Assembly (NCBI GenBank): GCA_003550305.1
Contig: QKYT01000126.1
Coordinates: forward strand, 27,406 to 87,016
Direction: 5' to 3'
DNA length: 59,611 bases
Origin: Glomus cerebriforme
Lineage: Eukaryota; Glomeromycota; Glomeromycetes; Glomerales; Glomeraceae
Positions 36,997 through 48,560 of the stretch are shown here, piece after piece; positions within the stretch are counted from its first letter, which is position 1; the number at the start of each line of letters is the position of its first letter. Below the pieces are notes generated by a model. It was not told where the DNA came from. It searched no databases and saw only the letters and a program-made list of their open reading frames with translations. The position numbers and the translations under genes were made by a program.

Positions 36997-38266
36997 ATGA
37001 ATGAAAATAGGGATGATATGATTCCATGCCAGTAAGTCATATTTTCTGCGCTTCCAATAGGTTAATATTTAATATTAATATATATATTTTTAGATGGATG
37101 TACACATTAGAAGGAAATTGTAGAGAAAAGAATTTAATAAGAAAGATAATGTTAATAGCCTCTATACTTTATGGTTTATTAACATTAAAGGAAATTGGCC
37201 TTATTTCTTGGAGAACATATTTAAGGAAAATCGAAAATCGAAAAAATTGGGGTTCATTAGATCATGTTTTAGTATATGCATTACTATTCTGCATATGTAA
37301 GTATATGCTTTATGCTTTATGCTTTGTACGTACCTCAAGCTGACTTCTCTTCGTATCACATTTAGTGAGAAGTTTTGATAATTTTGTGGTGGTATTTAAT
37401 TTATTCCCTAATGCAATCATATTTAGAGTATCATTATTTGCAATATCATGGATACCGGGAGTAATAGGAATATATTTTTATCTAGCCGGAATATTTTATG
37501 CAATACCAAAATTATGTTTTCATAGGTTCACTTTTAGAGAAAATAATTTATGGATATTAAATTCTAAATTAATTAAACCTGTATTATGGACATTATCATT
37601 ATTTACCTCTATTGGATTAATATTAAGTTCTATCTCGGCAGGATATTTTCTTGGGAAAACAAAAGAAAAAGAAATGATCATAGCCTTTTCCATACAAATG
37701 TTATTTTTCTTTTTCGCTAGTTTTATATGTTGGATTATATTATTTTATTATGGTAGAGTTTTAATTGCACTTACCAGAGAAAGTTTAGAATTAGCTGGTA
37801 TAGATGATGAACTAAAAAAATATGATAAGGAAAATTTTAATATTCACATTAACAAGGTAAATTCGGTTGAGCTTAAATTAATAAAAAAAAAATGTGTTCT
37901 AAACAATTACATTTTTTTTTGTAGATGAAAGCGCTTAATTATGCTTTTGGCGGAATATGCTTATTATTTGCGATATTTTTGATCCCTATAACGATTTTAT
38001 ATAAAAAAACCTTGATGCAAAATTTTATTATAAATTTAATGTATTTTTTAATTTGTGATGTATGTGTCATAATTATGGTTGCAACAATAGGATTCGTTAT
38101 TATTTATTCGTAAGTCCCTTTTTGTTTCTTTAAAAAAAAAAAAAAAATTAATTTAATTTATTGAAAAAATTTTTTATTATTATATAGGGAATTTAAATCA
38201 AGAAATATAAAAAAAGAAAAGACAGACCTTAGTACGTCAGAATTTGATAATCATAATGTTACTTAA
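36997..38266 (+). CDS. Seven-helix membrane protein of unknown family
   Basis: Five exons: 36997-37031, 37094-37296, 37366-37856, 37925-38109, 38188-38266; 330 residues, GT-AG junctions with consensus GTAAGT-type donors and matching phases. A short N-terminus (with CQWMYTLEGNC, two Cys that would be extracellular) is followed by seven hydrophobic helices, in order: IMLIASILYGLLTLKEIGLI; VLVYALLFCIL onward; SLFAISWIPGVIGIYFYLAG; VLWTLSLFTSIGLILSSISA; IQMLFFFFASFICWIILFYY; ICLLFAIFLIPITILY; and a seventh ending VATIGFVIIYS. The cytoplasmic loop after helix 5 (RVLIALTRESLELAGIDD) is charged and is the best conserved part in the neighbouring relic. The tail is short and charged. Topology suits a receptor or channel-like protein, but I recognise no signature. 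A decayed inverted copy lies 450 bp upstream. Confidence 0.72.
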
Positions 38267-39698
38267 TTGTTACAACTATTGATTGTTATAAAAAACTTGT
38301 ATATATAATTTCAACAATTAGTCAAAAAAAGTTGTGTTTTGGATAATAGTTTGAGAAATTTTATTAATACTAATTAGGGTAGAGCGAAATTTAAGCCGTG
38401 TTGTAAGTTGTGGCTGTTGCTTAGGCTATTAACATATAAATATATAATACACTTTCTTATAATCTCTAAAAAATATGTTTCTACTAAAAAAAAAAAAAAA
38501 AAAAAANGCACAAAAAAAAAAAATAATAATATAAAATAAAATTATATATTGACCTTGAAAATAAACTAATTTAGGTCTAAAACCTCGGTCGCTTCTATAA
38601 AAAAAATTTCTTTCGCGAGACTTCAATGGGAGATAAAATGAAATAGATATTAGATATTGTTTTATTTTTAATATATTTCGAGTAATAGATATATATATAT
38701 ATGTTATATATTTTAATTAACAAAAAAAAAAAGAAACTTACTTTTATAAAATATTATTAGTTTGATTCTATCACATAAAATCTATTTAAAGCTTGTTAAC
38801 AAATTGTGGATTGTCTGCCAAGAGTTGTTGGTATTTTTGCTTCGAATATAATAGAAATGGCCCACTTCTTTTAGATGATTTTCTGCGATGGTAAAATAAA
38901 TTCTGCACGCACGCCATGCATTTTTCATGTTCTTTACTTTCATTCATTTTTTTTCACTTTCCAAGCAAGTCTTTGGTATAGTAATTAAAGAAATTACTTC
39001 ATACAACAGTAAAGATAATCAAATATATTAAGCTACAAAAAAAAATATATATATATATTTTTAAATCAATACTCTCAAGTTGAAATTTTCATACGAAAAA
39101 ATGTGAAAGAGAGATAAAAACAATATTTGAATAATTAAATACCCAGTTGGATGACACTTTTTGCAACAATCGGTTTCTGGATAAATGACGATCACAAATT
39201 CTTGGCATATTAACGTCACGCGTATAAGCACGAGATAAAAGAGATCGTCCTTCCTTCTACGAATTGACCGTATAAAAACTTAAATAAATTTACAGATTAT
39301 ACAATTATGCGGATCACTTTGCTGCAAGATAATAAAATAATTAATAATTAAAATATTATGCTTTCTAATTTTTATATAATAAATTAAGTTCGATTCATTT
39401 ATTATTATGCAAACCCCATATTATTTGAATAAAAAAGGAATACCTATATTCTGGAAAATGTAAATATCCGAATGGATGATTTTAGATCTCCTTTTTTAAA
39501 ATATCCTTTAAGATTTATTCATTCGTCACGAACCTAATTGTGGAAATTAAGTGCATTTAACGAAATTTACTCAGTACACAACAATAATTGAAGGTATGAC
39601 AAGATGAACGATAACAAATTATAAAGATTTACCTCCTTATTTTTACGGATTTCTTTTCTAACGAAATGGATAATCCTTAATAGTTATGAACATTCAAT

Positions 39699-39965
39699 TC
39701 ATGAAACATGTTTCGAATAAATTTTTTTAAGATCCGTTATCACCTTTAAATTATCATAAAACAAACCCAGGGTTTCCGATCCTGCAGGGAAATCACAATT
39801 GAATTTTTCCTGCCTAATTTTTAAGATGATGATATAATCCATAAATAAATAATTGATATTATTTAATAGAAGAAAACTTTTTATCATAGTTAAAATCTGA
39901 AACCGATTGTAATAGCCCAAAGAAAATACCGAAAATACCAAGAAATACTGAATATGTATTTCCAT
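39699..39965 (-). CDS. Possible small hypothetical protein
   Basis: An 88-residue frame whose second half (KIRQEKFNCDF, then PAGSETLGLFYDNLK) has less AT-driven composition than random frames here. The first half is hydrophobic and Tyr/Phe-rich. There are no flanking splice signals that clearly extend it and no recognisable family. It may be a relic of a membrane protein or chance. Confidence 0.2.
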   Translation of the reverse strand: MEIHIQYFLVFSVFSLGYYNRFQILTMIKSFLLLNNINYLFMDYIIILKIRQEKFNCDFPAGSETLGLFYDNLKVITDLKKIYSKHVS

Positions 39966-42479
39966 TATTATGCGTAAAATAAGATGTATTTACGTTGAAT
40001 AAAATAATAAAATATCAAGGAAAAAATTTCATTATCAAAATATTTAAAAAAAAACGAAAAGAAAAATAAACCAAAAAAAAGAAAAATGTTTTTTTTTATA
40101 AAAACAAAATATTTTTTTACAGTACATTAATAATTTTTTTAAATGAGTTACCAAATAAAATTTAGCTAAAAATACACAATTTTTTTCAATCTATCCTATT
40201 AAAGAATTCGGAATTCGCGTATCAGTTAAAGGATTAAATATCTGTTGTACCAACTTAATTCTTGTTGAAATTCAATATTGTTTTCCTTATAAATAAGTAA
40301 TATCATTTTTAACACACCAATCTTTTTTATTTCTTTTCTTCAAACCCAAAAGAAGAACAATATTGAACAATTTAACTTATTATTAGCTTCCAAAAAAGTT
40401 AAGATAATTCATTATCAGTATATCCGTTTTTTTTTTTTTGTCGTGGTTAGAAGAAAGAATGAAGATCGTCAGTATCACTATTTTATTATTATATCATTTG
40501 CGTTTTTGTTTAATAACAAAAACATTGTTTTGAGAACCTATTAAAATCTCACGGCATTTCTAAAATCCAAAAAAGTCTGACTCTTTAAAATATTTTTGTT
40601 ACCGAATTTCAGCCGCATTTCTATTTTTTAAGAAAAATTTACGCGTATAACTAAAAACAATCCGAAATTACACAAAATATGTGATCAAAAATGATAATTA
40701 CATAATAAAAAATAATAAAATATTTCTCACTCACATCAGCAATTATAATATTTACTTTATTATAACGTAATAATTATTTATTATTATTATGTAAATAAAA
40801 ATTTAATTCATTTATTCATTATAAAAAGAATTCACGTGGTGACATTGTTTAAACTAGATTAATTGTTTATTTGATTATTTATTGTTAAGAAATATAAACA
40901 TTTCTAACATGGTTGGAAATCGTTGAAAATATAATAAATTTTTTATATACAAAAATAAAAAACTTTTTATATTCATTCTCAGTTCTAAATTAGTTTCCAT
41001 TAAAGTTGAATGTTACACTATTTTTAAATACACGTGTGTCGATTCTTCGCATAAATGAGGCCCACGTATGTAGTATCATGGCGTGTTCGCCTATTCCTGA
41101 CCAATAAAATAAAAGAATCTTTGAAATTAGTAACTCCGCTACAAAAAATTTCTTTTTTTCTTCAATGAATATTTAAGTAAATAATTTCTTATTTAAAAAT
41201 CAAAAAGATTTTCTCTCGTGTCTCAAATAAAGTAAATCAAAAAAAACATCTCTGGAAATATATTTAGATGATAATCAAAATCTCACGTAAACTTATTACA
41301 TAATTAAAAGAATCTCATTATTTACCAAATTTATTTCTGTTATTCAAAATTTTTAACTATTGATTTATTATTTATTTAAATTTTTTTTGGGGGAGGAATT
41401 AATAAAAAAGTTTTAAAGAATAATTATATTACTATACTCATTCGATAATTTAATCTTTAATTATTTGCATAAAAATTATTAAAATTTATACAAAAAAATT
41501 AGATTTTATTAAATTTCTTTTTTTCTAATACTTTTATATTAATAAAAAAAAATTTTTTTTTTTATTAATATAAAATGATTGGCATTAATAAGGTAAAATC
41601 ATGTTGTGACAGTAAATACTATAATATTACATAATATTTTTATATAATTAGATAATATTTTCATTATATTCATCACGATTGTTACATAAATAATATATCG
41701 GCAAGATGATCGATTTTATGTCCATTCAAGCTAAATAAAAATTTTTTTTTTGTCGTATCTAGGGTTTTATGACTAAAATAGTTTTTAACATTTTAAACAT
41801 TTTGTATTTTTAAGTTCAAGATTTGCTTATGCAAAATTTAAGTCGAAAAGCATGAATTTTCAATCCTCGAAGATATTCAAGAAAAATCATCATTATTAAA
41901 TTAATAAGCAAGATAAACGAAAGAGAAACAATGGTAATTGTTTAGTGTCATTTTGAAACATTAGGAGATTAATGTTTATAAAAATAAAATAAAAATAAAT
42001 CATATGTCGTATTTTTTAATTATTGACCATTGAAAACAATTTTTATTGAAATATAAATTCTAACCGATCATCATAATGTTTTTTTTTCCTACTCGTACAA
42101 ATAAATTAACTATGAAAGTTTTCCAAAGAAAACTATTAATCCTTTGTATCATTGTGGTTCTTTGTTATAAATATATATATAGTAATTCATAGTTAAAATC
42201 CATACATCCGTTACTTTCCTGCATCAACAACTTTTAATTATTGTTTTTTTTGTGAATCTATTTGATATTATTCATATTATTTATCTTGTTAAATGAACAA
42301 CAATTCTAGAATATAATTCCATTAAATTTTTTATTATCCTTACCTTCTGTTGTTAAATCGTTTATTTAGTTAATTTATATTGGTGGTTTATCCTTATATT
42401 TGACGCATTTTTACTGCGCGAATTATACTTATTAGGTTATATTTATGTCAATCGGATTAAAAAAATTATATAAATATAT

Positions 42480-42713
42480 TTATTTACATTGCTCTTTTTG
42501 TGATTGATCGCGCACAACATTACCGTTAATTATTATTTTAAACTTCTTTGCTTTTGCCCCTTGCACTTTTTTATCCTCTTGTGTAAAATATTTTTGGCGT
42601 TTGACGGAAATTAGACCCCATTTAGTAAGAACGAATGAGAATTGTGTGTTTTTTTTTTTACATGGATTTTTATCGCGTAAAGTTAAATACAGTAAAATGA
42701 TGCAATTATGCAC
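42480..42713 (-). CDS. Possible small Lys-rich hypothetical protein
   Basis: A 77-residue frame ending GNVVRDQSQKEQCK, with a Lys-rich middle (DKKVQGAKAKKFKIIING). Its composition is mildly protein-like, but there is no homology I can name and no clear promoter. Listed only because the surrounding kilobases have nothing better. Confidence 0.15.
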   Translation of the reverse strand: MHNCIILLYLTLRDKNPCKKKNTQFSFVLTKWGLISVKRQKYFTQEDKKVQGAKAKKFKIIINGNVVRDQSQKEQCK

Positions 42714-42970
42714 TAGGTTTTTTTTTCTTTTTAATTTGTGCTTTTCCTATAAAACTTATTATTGATGTTGTGTTTCTTTTATCATAAAGAAATACTTCAA
42801 TGAAATTAAATAAAATAAGGAAATTACTCAAAGTCAATACTTGAAATCGGGGAGATAATTTTACGTAATGTATTTATTTATTTTTTTTTAAAGTTTATTT
42901 TTACAATTGAACTTCGGAGTGTTCCGAGTTCCGAATATAACAGTTATTAATAATAATAATAATAATAATA

Positions 42971-43560
42971 NNNNNNNNNNNNNNNNNNNNNNNNNNNNNN
43001 NNNNNNNNNNNNNNNNNNNNNNNNNNNNNNNNNNNNNNNNNNNNNNNNNNNNNNNNNNNNNNNNNNNNNNNNNNNNNNNNNNNNNNNNNNNNNNNNNNNN
43101 NNNNNNNNNNNNNNNNNNNNNNNNNNNNNNNNNNNNNNNNNNNNNNNNNNNNNNNNNNNNNNNNNNNNNNNNNNNNNNNNNNNNNNNNNNNNNNNNNNNN
43201 NNNNNNNNNNNNNNNNNNNNNNNNNNNNNNNNNNNNNNNNNNNNNNNNNNNNNNNNNNNNNNNNNNNNNNNNNNNNNNNNNNNNNNNNNNNNNNNNNNNN
43301 NNNNNNNNNNNNNNNNNNNNNNNNNNNNNNNNNNNNNNNNNNNNNNNNNNNNNNNNNNNNNNNNNNNNNNNNNNNNNNNNNNNNNNNNNNNNNNNNNNNN
43401 NNNNNNNNNNNNNNNNNNNNNNNNNNNNNNNNNNNNNNNNNNNNNNNNNNNNNNNNNNNNNNNNNNNNNNNNNNNNNNNNNNNNNNNNNNNNNNNNNNNN
43501 NNNNNNNNNNNNNNNNNNNNNNNNNNNNNNNNNNNNNNNNNNNNNNNNNNNNNNNNNNNN
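42971..43560. other. Assembly gap (590 Ns)
   Basis: A run of 590 undetermined bases. The left flank is an (AAT)n microsatellite (42949-42970), which probably broke the assembly. Anything in the gap, and its true length, is unknown. Frames reading through it are meaningless. Confidence 1.
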
Positions 43561-44271
43561 ATTATTAAAAAAAGGAAAGGAACCGACCTTCAACAAGCAA
43601 GATATTTCCTTTCTCCGCGCCGGTTTCCATTAATAAATAAATAAATAAAAACCAAATAATTCTATAAAGAATGAATTTTTTCAAATGGAAACCCATTCAA
43701 AAATTCAAAAAAAAAAGGATCTATGCTTTATTGGTAACTTCCGTAACACTATTTATCCTCGAATTTAAACTAGATTTGGGTCACAAATATGAAAAAAAAA
43801 AAAAAATAAACGATTTTATTATCAACCTGTTTGGTATTTTTGGTATGCATTATCAGATTTTTATTAAAAATATATAAGTTATAATTGAAAAATTGAAACC
43901 AATTATTTGTTCATTAAGTATTACGCTACGCGTTATTATTAATATTACGTAATAGTTGCGGCAGCTACCGAAAATCAAGCTCCGAAAACGCGTTTTACTA
44001 TTTAATAATAAAATAATATATAAGCATACTTTAAATTTTATTATAAATAGTGCATGTAAGTTGGTAAAAAAATTTTTTTTTCCTTGCCATTTATATATAT
44101 CTATCTAATTATTTTCTTTGTAAACTTTGTAATTTAAACCCATATTCATTCTCTGAAAAATCAAGAATTCAAACAATAAATATTGAGGAATAACCATTCC
44201 AGTACCATTCATTATACCCTTTTTTTTTTAAAAAAAAAAATAAACATTATTTTCGCGTCGATTTCCTCAAT
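43561..44271. other. 711-bp 5' flank of HMG-3
   Basis: AT-rich, with a short basic hydrophobic frame at 43671-43877 that I do not consider a gene. It ends in a T9/A11 tract (44221-44240) placed 31 bases before the HMG-3 start. Confidence 0.55.
44221..44240. promoter_or_regulatory. T9/A11 tract upstream of HMG-3
   Basis: Nine Ts followed by eleven As on the coding strand; the A-run ends 31 bases before the ATG at 44272. It is the same arrangement and orientation as at CBR1 and SWIRM-2. A promoter or nucleosome-excluding role is inferred from position. Confidence 0.4.
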
Positions 44272-45069
44272 ATGACAAGATCAAACCGAGAATCAACCCG
44301 AAATGTTCGAAATGTTAGTAACAAAAAAAAGTTATCAAATGTTAAAACAAAGAAAAAGTCATCAAAACAAAAAAATGTTAATTCCAAAAGGAATTCATCA
44401 AAACGTGAAGAGATTACAGTCGATTTACCTTTTCCACCTGATATTAGACTTGAGAAATTTTTTCCTTCCAAATACACCGTAAGCTTGAGAACTCTTAATG
44501 CTTTTATCATTTATAGAAAAGTTGTCACTGCTGAAATAAAAAAGAGTCATACTCTATGTTGGAGCAGCATTTCATCAATTGCGTCTAAAAAGTGGAGTCT
44601 TGAAGATGCTCAAGTTAAACAACATTATAAAGAGCTTGCGGAAAAAACTAAAGCCTTGTATAGATCTAAGCACCTGTTTTATGTTCACCAAGGAAAGAAT
44701 GCTGCGGGTTCTATAATGTTTCAAGACAATGAAACTACTGAAAATTCCCCAAAAACTTTTACCTTTGTGTATTCGGAATATGAAAACAATTCTTCAAATT
44801 TGAATAATGAAGTTGCTAAACAAGAAAACGCGTTTAGTGAACAAATCGAGAGTGACACAGCAATGTCTATTGATGTCAATTCTCATGTTTTGCCGAATGA
44901 AAACGAACAAAATATTATTCCATCTGTAAATGCCGACCCTATTCTCGATTCACGTAATTACATCAATCTTATTAATATGGTTAATATGTATGACTTTCCT
45001 ATGACCTCGCTTTTACACGATGACGGATTTTCATTTCCTTTTGAAATGGCAAACGATAATATGTTTTGA
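44272..45069 (+). CDS. HMG-box (MATA-type) protein 3
   Basis: Intronless 265-residue protein. The N-terminal 45 residues are very rich in Lys/Arg/Ser/Asn (repeated KKK/SSK motifs, likely nuclear localisation and nonspecific DNA contact). A DLPFPPDIRLEKFFPSKY segment leads into a divergent HMG box at about 72-135. The box comprises LRTLNAFIIYRKVV, then a helix with ISSIASKKWSLEDAQVKQHY and KELAEKTKALYRSK. NAFIIYRK and ASKKWS retain the MATA-HMG pattern, but the usual W-x-E/P turn is altered. The C-terminus is acidic/Asn-rich and ends hydrophobic (FPFEMANDNMF). A T9/A11 tract precedes the start and a T16/A9 tract follows at 45208-45232. Of the three HMG proteins this is the shortest and most divergent. 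Confidence 0.82.
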   Translation: MTRSNRESTRNVRNVSNKKKLSNVKTKKKSSKQKNVNSKRNSSKREEITVDLPFPPDIRLEKFFPSKYTVSLRTLNAFIIYRKVVTAEIKKSHTLCWSSISSIASKKWSLEDAQVKQHYKELAEKTKALYRSKHLFYVHQGKNAAGSIMFQDNETTENSPKTFTFVYSEYENNSSNLNNEVAKQENAFSEQIESDTAMSIDVNSHVLPNENEQNIIPSVNADPILDSRNYINLINMVNMYDFPMTSLLHDDGFSFPFEMANDNMF

Positions 45070-45410
45070 TTCAATTATTGTGATTCTTATTTAAACATTT
45101 TAAAAACATTTCATTAATATTTACCTTCAAGTATTCCATAGGAATAATATAAGACAAATAAGATATAATAAAGGATTATAACTATAAGTATAAAAAAAAA
45201 TTTAATATTTTTTTTTTTTTTTTAAAAAAAAATTAAGACTTAGGACATTAAGATAAATTTATATTTAATAAGTATAAAATGATATTATACATGATATTAT
45301 ACTCTATATTTAAAGTGTAATAATGTATCTCAAATATTATTAATATTATTAATATTATTGCACAAATTTTACTTTTATGTATCGTCTCTAAGATGTCATT
45401 ACAACAATTT

Positions 45411-45491
45411 TACAGTGAAACCTTATTATAACGATCCGTTTTATTTAGATATATTCTATCAAAATTTTTTTATTATAATTTGTTGACTGTA
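45411..45491. mobile_element. Short mariner-like inverted-repeat remnant
   Basis: It begins TACAGTGAAACCTTATTATA and ends GTTGACTGTA, so the inward-read right end is TACAGTCAACAAATTATAAT. The matching TACAGT(G/C)AA and the ATTATAA blocks suggest imperfect terminal inverted repeats of the same class as the element at 20304-20478. At 81 bp it is nearly all termini, consistent with an internally deleted MITE or a solo remnant. Confidence 0.4.
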
Positions 45492-45820
45492 TTTTTTTCT
45501 CTTCGTATTTCTGTATGTTTTTTTTTATATTCGAAAAATGTATTCTAAAATATTCGATCTCAATAATAAACGGAGAAAATTTTTATGTAATTAAAAAATG
45601 TAATTGTATTACCAAGTTCTCCGGCCGAAATTACTAAGCTAAAAATTATAATAACAATAGCCGAATTTACTAAATTGTTTCAAATAACGCTTCAGTTGTT
45701 TTTCCTGATAAATCTAATCTCACTCGGATAAAAAGGGTAAATATTTTACCGATATTAGATTACTTAATTTTACCAAAATTGTTATAAAAATTTTTAAAAA
45801 ATAACACCGCAGTACCGCAC

Positions 45821-45892
45821 CAGCATTAGGATGGAATTTTGGGCAGAATTATAAATGGAATGAAACTTCGCCCAAATTCCACTCTAATGTTG
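45821..45892. repeat. 72-bp imperfect hairpin
   Basis: The left arm (45821-45844, beginning CAGCATTAGGATGGAATTTT) pairs with the right arm (45870-45892, beginning GCCCAAATTCCACTCTAATG) with one bulge and a few mismatches. The loop is about 25 bases. It could be a foldback element or, if transcribed, a small-RNA precursor-like stem. Confidence 0.55.
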
Positions 45893-45934
45893 GTTACGTT
45901 GATATTCAGCAATTATGTCAATTATATCAGCATG

Positions 45935-45976
45935 TCCCAAATCCGACTTGGGATATCCCAAATTAAACTCGGGACA
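45935..45976. repeat. Two tandem 21-bp hairpin units
   Basis: Two consecutive 21-base units each start TCCCAAAT and end in (T/C)GGGA plus two bases, so every unit is itself a small inverted repeat (TCCCAA...TTGGGA). A third partial TCCCAAAACC follows near 46004. It is probably part of the same dispersed repeat as the 45821-45892 hairpin. Confidence 0.5.
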
Positions 45977-48560
45977 ATCCTATGTCCGAAAATTTTAACC
46001 ATATCCCAAAACCAAGCTAGTCAGAATTAAAAGTTCCAAACTACCATAAGTTTCGGATATAAGATTTTTCCAAATTTGATATTATATTTTTTGAGACATA
46101 TATATATTTTTTTTTATTTCATTTTTATTATTTGAATTTTTTATTTTTTTTTTTATTATTATTACAAACCTTTTTTTATTTCTATATGTTAAAATTTTTT
46201 TCTATAAAAAAAGATGAGAGATTACTATATGTGAAGAAAAAGAGATCAAAAAAATCTTCCAAGAATCTTGTACGTTGCTCGGAAAAGTTGGCAGCCTAAC
46301 GAGATTCAGTAAAGCATTATGTTTATTATCCTATTTGTGCATTGGTACCAACATTTGATTTGTGTCTTACCATTTTTTTAGTATTGTTTGTTTCGGCCGA
46401 CAAAATTAGGGTTTCGGACGGAGGCGAAAGTTGAAATTTTGGCCTTATCAGAAACATTTTAACGTTAACCCGTCTCCTCTTTGGTCAGGTTTATTTATTA
46501 TATTTATAAAAAGAACCCCTTGATCGGTTTCACACCCAGAATAAATTATGTTGATCCGTCGGAAAAATTTAACGCTGATGATCACCGAAAAAGACGAAGA
46601 TTGTTCACTCATTCTCCCTAAACTTTATTTTCTACCAATAAGTTTCAATATTACAAAACTGCTTTCCTGCAGTAAAAAATAAATACAATTTTTTTTAAAG
46701 AAATATTTCCCGAACGCTCGTGCAAGGGTAAAACAAAATAAATAAAAAACCGTTTTTTTTTTTGAACAATTCTTGTCAAAATTAGATTACGCTGTGTAAA
46801 CTGTAGATATATATTTTTTTTTAAAAAAAAAATGTTACACTGACAAACGTTTTTCATTCTTGGGTAAATCACGTGGGATTATTATTATATGCCGTATATA
46901 GTAATTTCGCGTCATATTATCGTTAAATAAAGTAAATACCGGTATAATAAAGAATGATGTAAAATGATGTAATTAATAAATTATCAAGTCCAATCAAAAA
47001 AAATAAAAAATAAAAGGTTCATGCATGTTAGATTTTATTTATTTTATTATAAAATTACAAAAACATAAATGGTTATTGACAGTATTATTATAATTGTCTA
47101 ATAATATTTCAATTTTCATGTCTGATAGCGCATTTTGAAAATCAAAACAATATCTCCAAGGAACATCCGAACATGAGCATGATTAATGAAAAGGAGTTTT
47201 TGTAAAGGTTTTTCTTTTTAAACCTAATACTTGAAAGTTTGCATATTTTACGTAAAATGTAATACATTATTGAATAGAACACATTTGATCAATTAAGGAA
47301 TAAAACTCAGGTCACGAGGTAATCCAACACGTGGTTTTAAACTAAAAATCCTCCTCCGATTATATTATGATTAACATTGTTCAAGTTTGGAAAATGTGTG
47401 AATTTAATTTTCCAATAATAATAAAACTTGAATTCATTATAATATTTTTAACATTACATATTTATCAATCGTATGGAATTGTATGGAGAAATTCCTGATG
47501 GTTGAATTAATTATTAATTTCAAATTTTTTAATTTATTTCAAACCGATAGACATTAGTTTCAAATTATGACTTTCAGAAAATAATCCGAAATCATATATT
47601 TAGTCATAATACAAATTATAAATATTATTTATGCTTATTCTTATCGGTTATTCCGTATAATGTTTTTGTTTGTGACATAATTTGTTAAGATATTTTTAAT
47701 ATTGTACTTTGAATTTTGAATTGACTGCAGGTGATCGGAAAGAAGCAGGTAATTCCGAACACAAAAAAAAAAATGTTTTTTTAAAAAGGTTATTTTATAA
47801 TATTAATTTAATTGATTCGTAAAAATAGTATTATTATTTTATTATCGGTGTTATCTAAAAATCTTAATGTAATTGTTTATATAAATTTATAAAAAAAAAG
47901 AAATACCGGATATCTTAAAATTTAAAACTTTATGTTACAAGGATTTAAGCCCGCTTAAATACTAGTATAAATAATATTATTTAACCAAAAATGATACGCG
48001 TATATTGAATGGTATCCTTATTTATCTATAACCATTGAAAGTAATGGACGAATTAAACATAATTTTTTTGTTTTTGTTTTTTTTTTAAAAAAAAAAACTT
48101 ACTTTGTTTAGGAGGTATTATTTTGTTTGAAAAAAAAAGAAAAAAAAATCTTACTTTGTTTAAAAGAAATTTTAATATAATTGAAACAATAGTATCTTAT
48201 AAAAATTATTTGTTATCTGTATTTCCTATAGAAAACTGGCTCCAATTATCGTTTGTTACTATGTTCTATAATAGGCTATTGCGTCATTCATGATTTTTTT
48301 ACATAACATATTACCAAACACCAATTACATCTTTTGATTATTTATTTAATAAAATAAATAAATAAAAGGCATACGGATAAATAAAAATAAAATAAAAAAG
48401 TTAATTGGTTCTGAATCTATAACATTTAAAAAAAAACAAAAATATAACTAGAAACAATACATTTCTATTATTATTTCATGTTAATCTTACTGTATAATGA
48501 AACTAAAATAATAATGAATTATGATACGTGCACGATAAAAAAATCTTTCAAAAGATGTTC

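Larger units (their letters stand above)
38267..42970. other. 4.7-kb AT-rich spacer up to the assembly gap
   Basis: No convincing gene. It includes an unresolved base at 38507 inside a poly(A) run, TA microsatellites, a minus-strand frame of 88 codons at 39699-39965 and one of 77 codons at 42480-42713 (both weak), and a near-perfect 36-base palindrome at 41536-41571. It ends in an (AAT)n repeat that runs into the gap. Confidence 0.55.
45070..48560. other. 3.5-kb spacer with small repeat elements
   Basis: 3' flanks of HMG-3 and of SWIRM-1, which converge here. It includes a T16/A9 tract (45208-45232), a mini inverted-repeat element (45411-45491), a long hairpin (45821-45892) and a tandem hairpin unit (45935-45976), other T/A tracts (46814-46832, 48077-48097), and no supportable gene. 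The stretch 46260-46620 is less AT-rich and looks like an old decayed repeat. Confidence 0.5.

Noticed and set aside
42901..43644. Two long frames through the N block
   Set aside because: They are open only because undetermined bases contain no stops.
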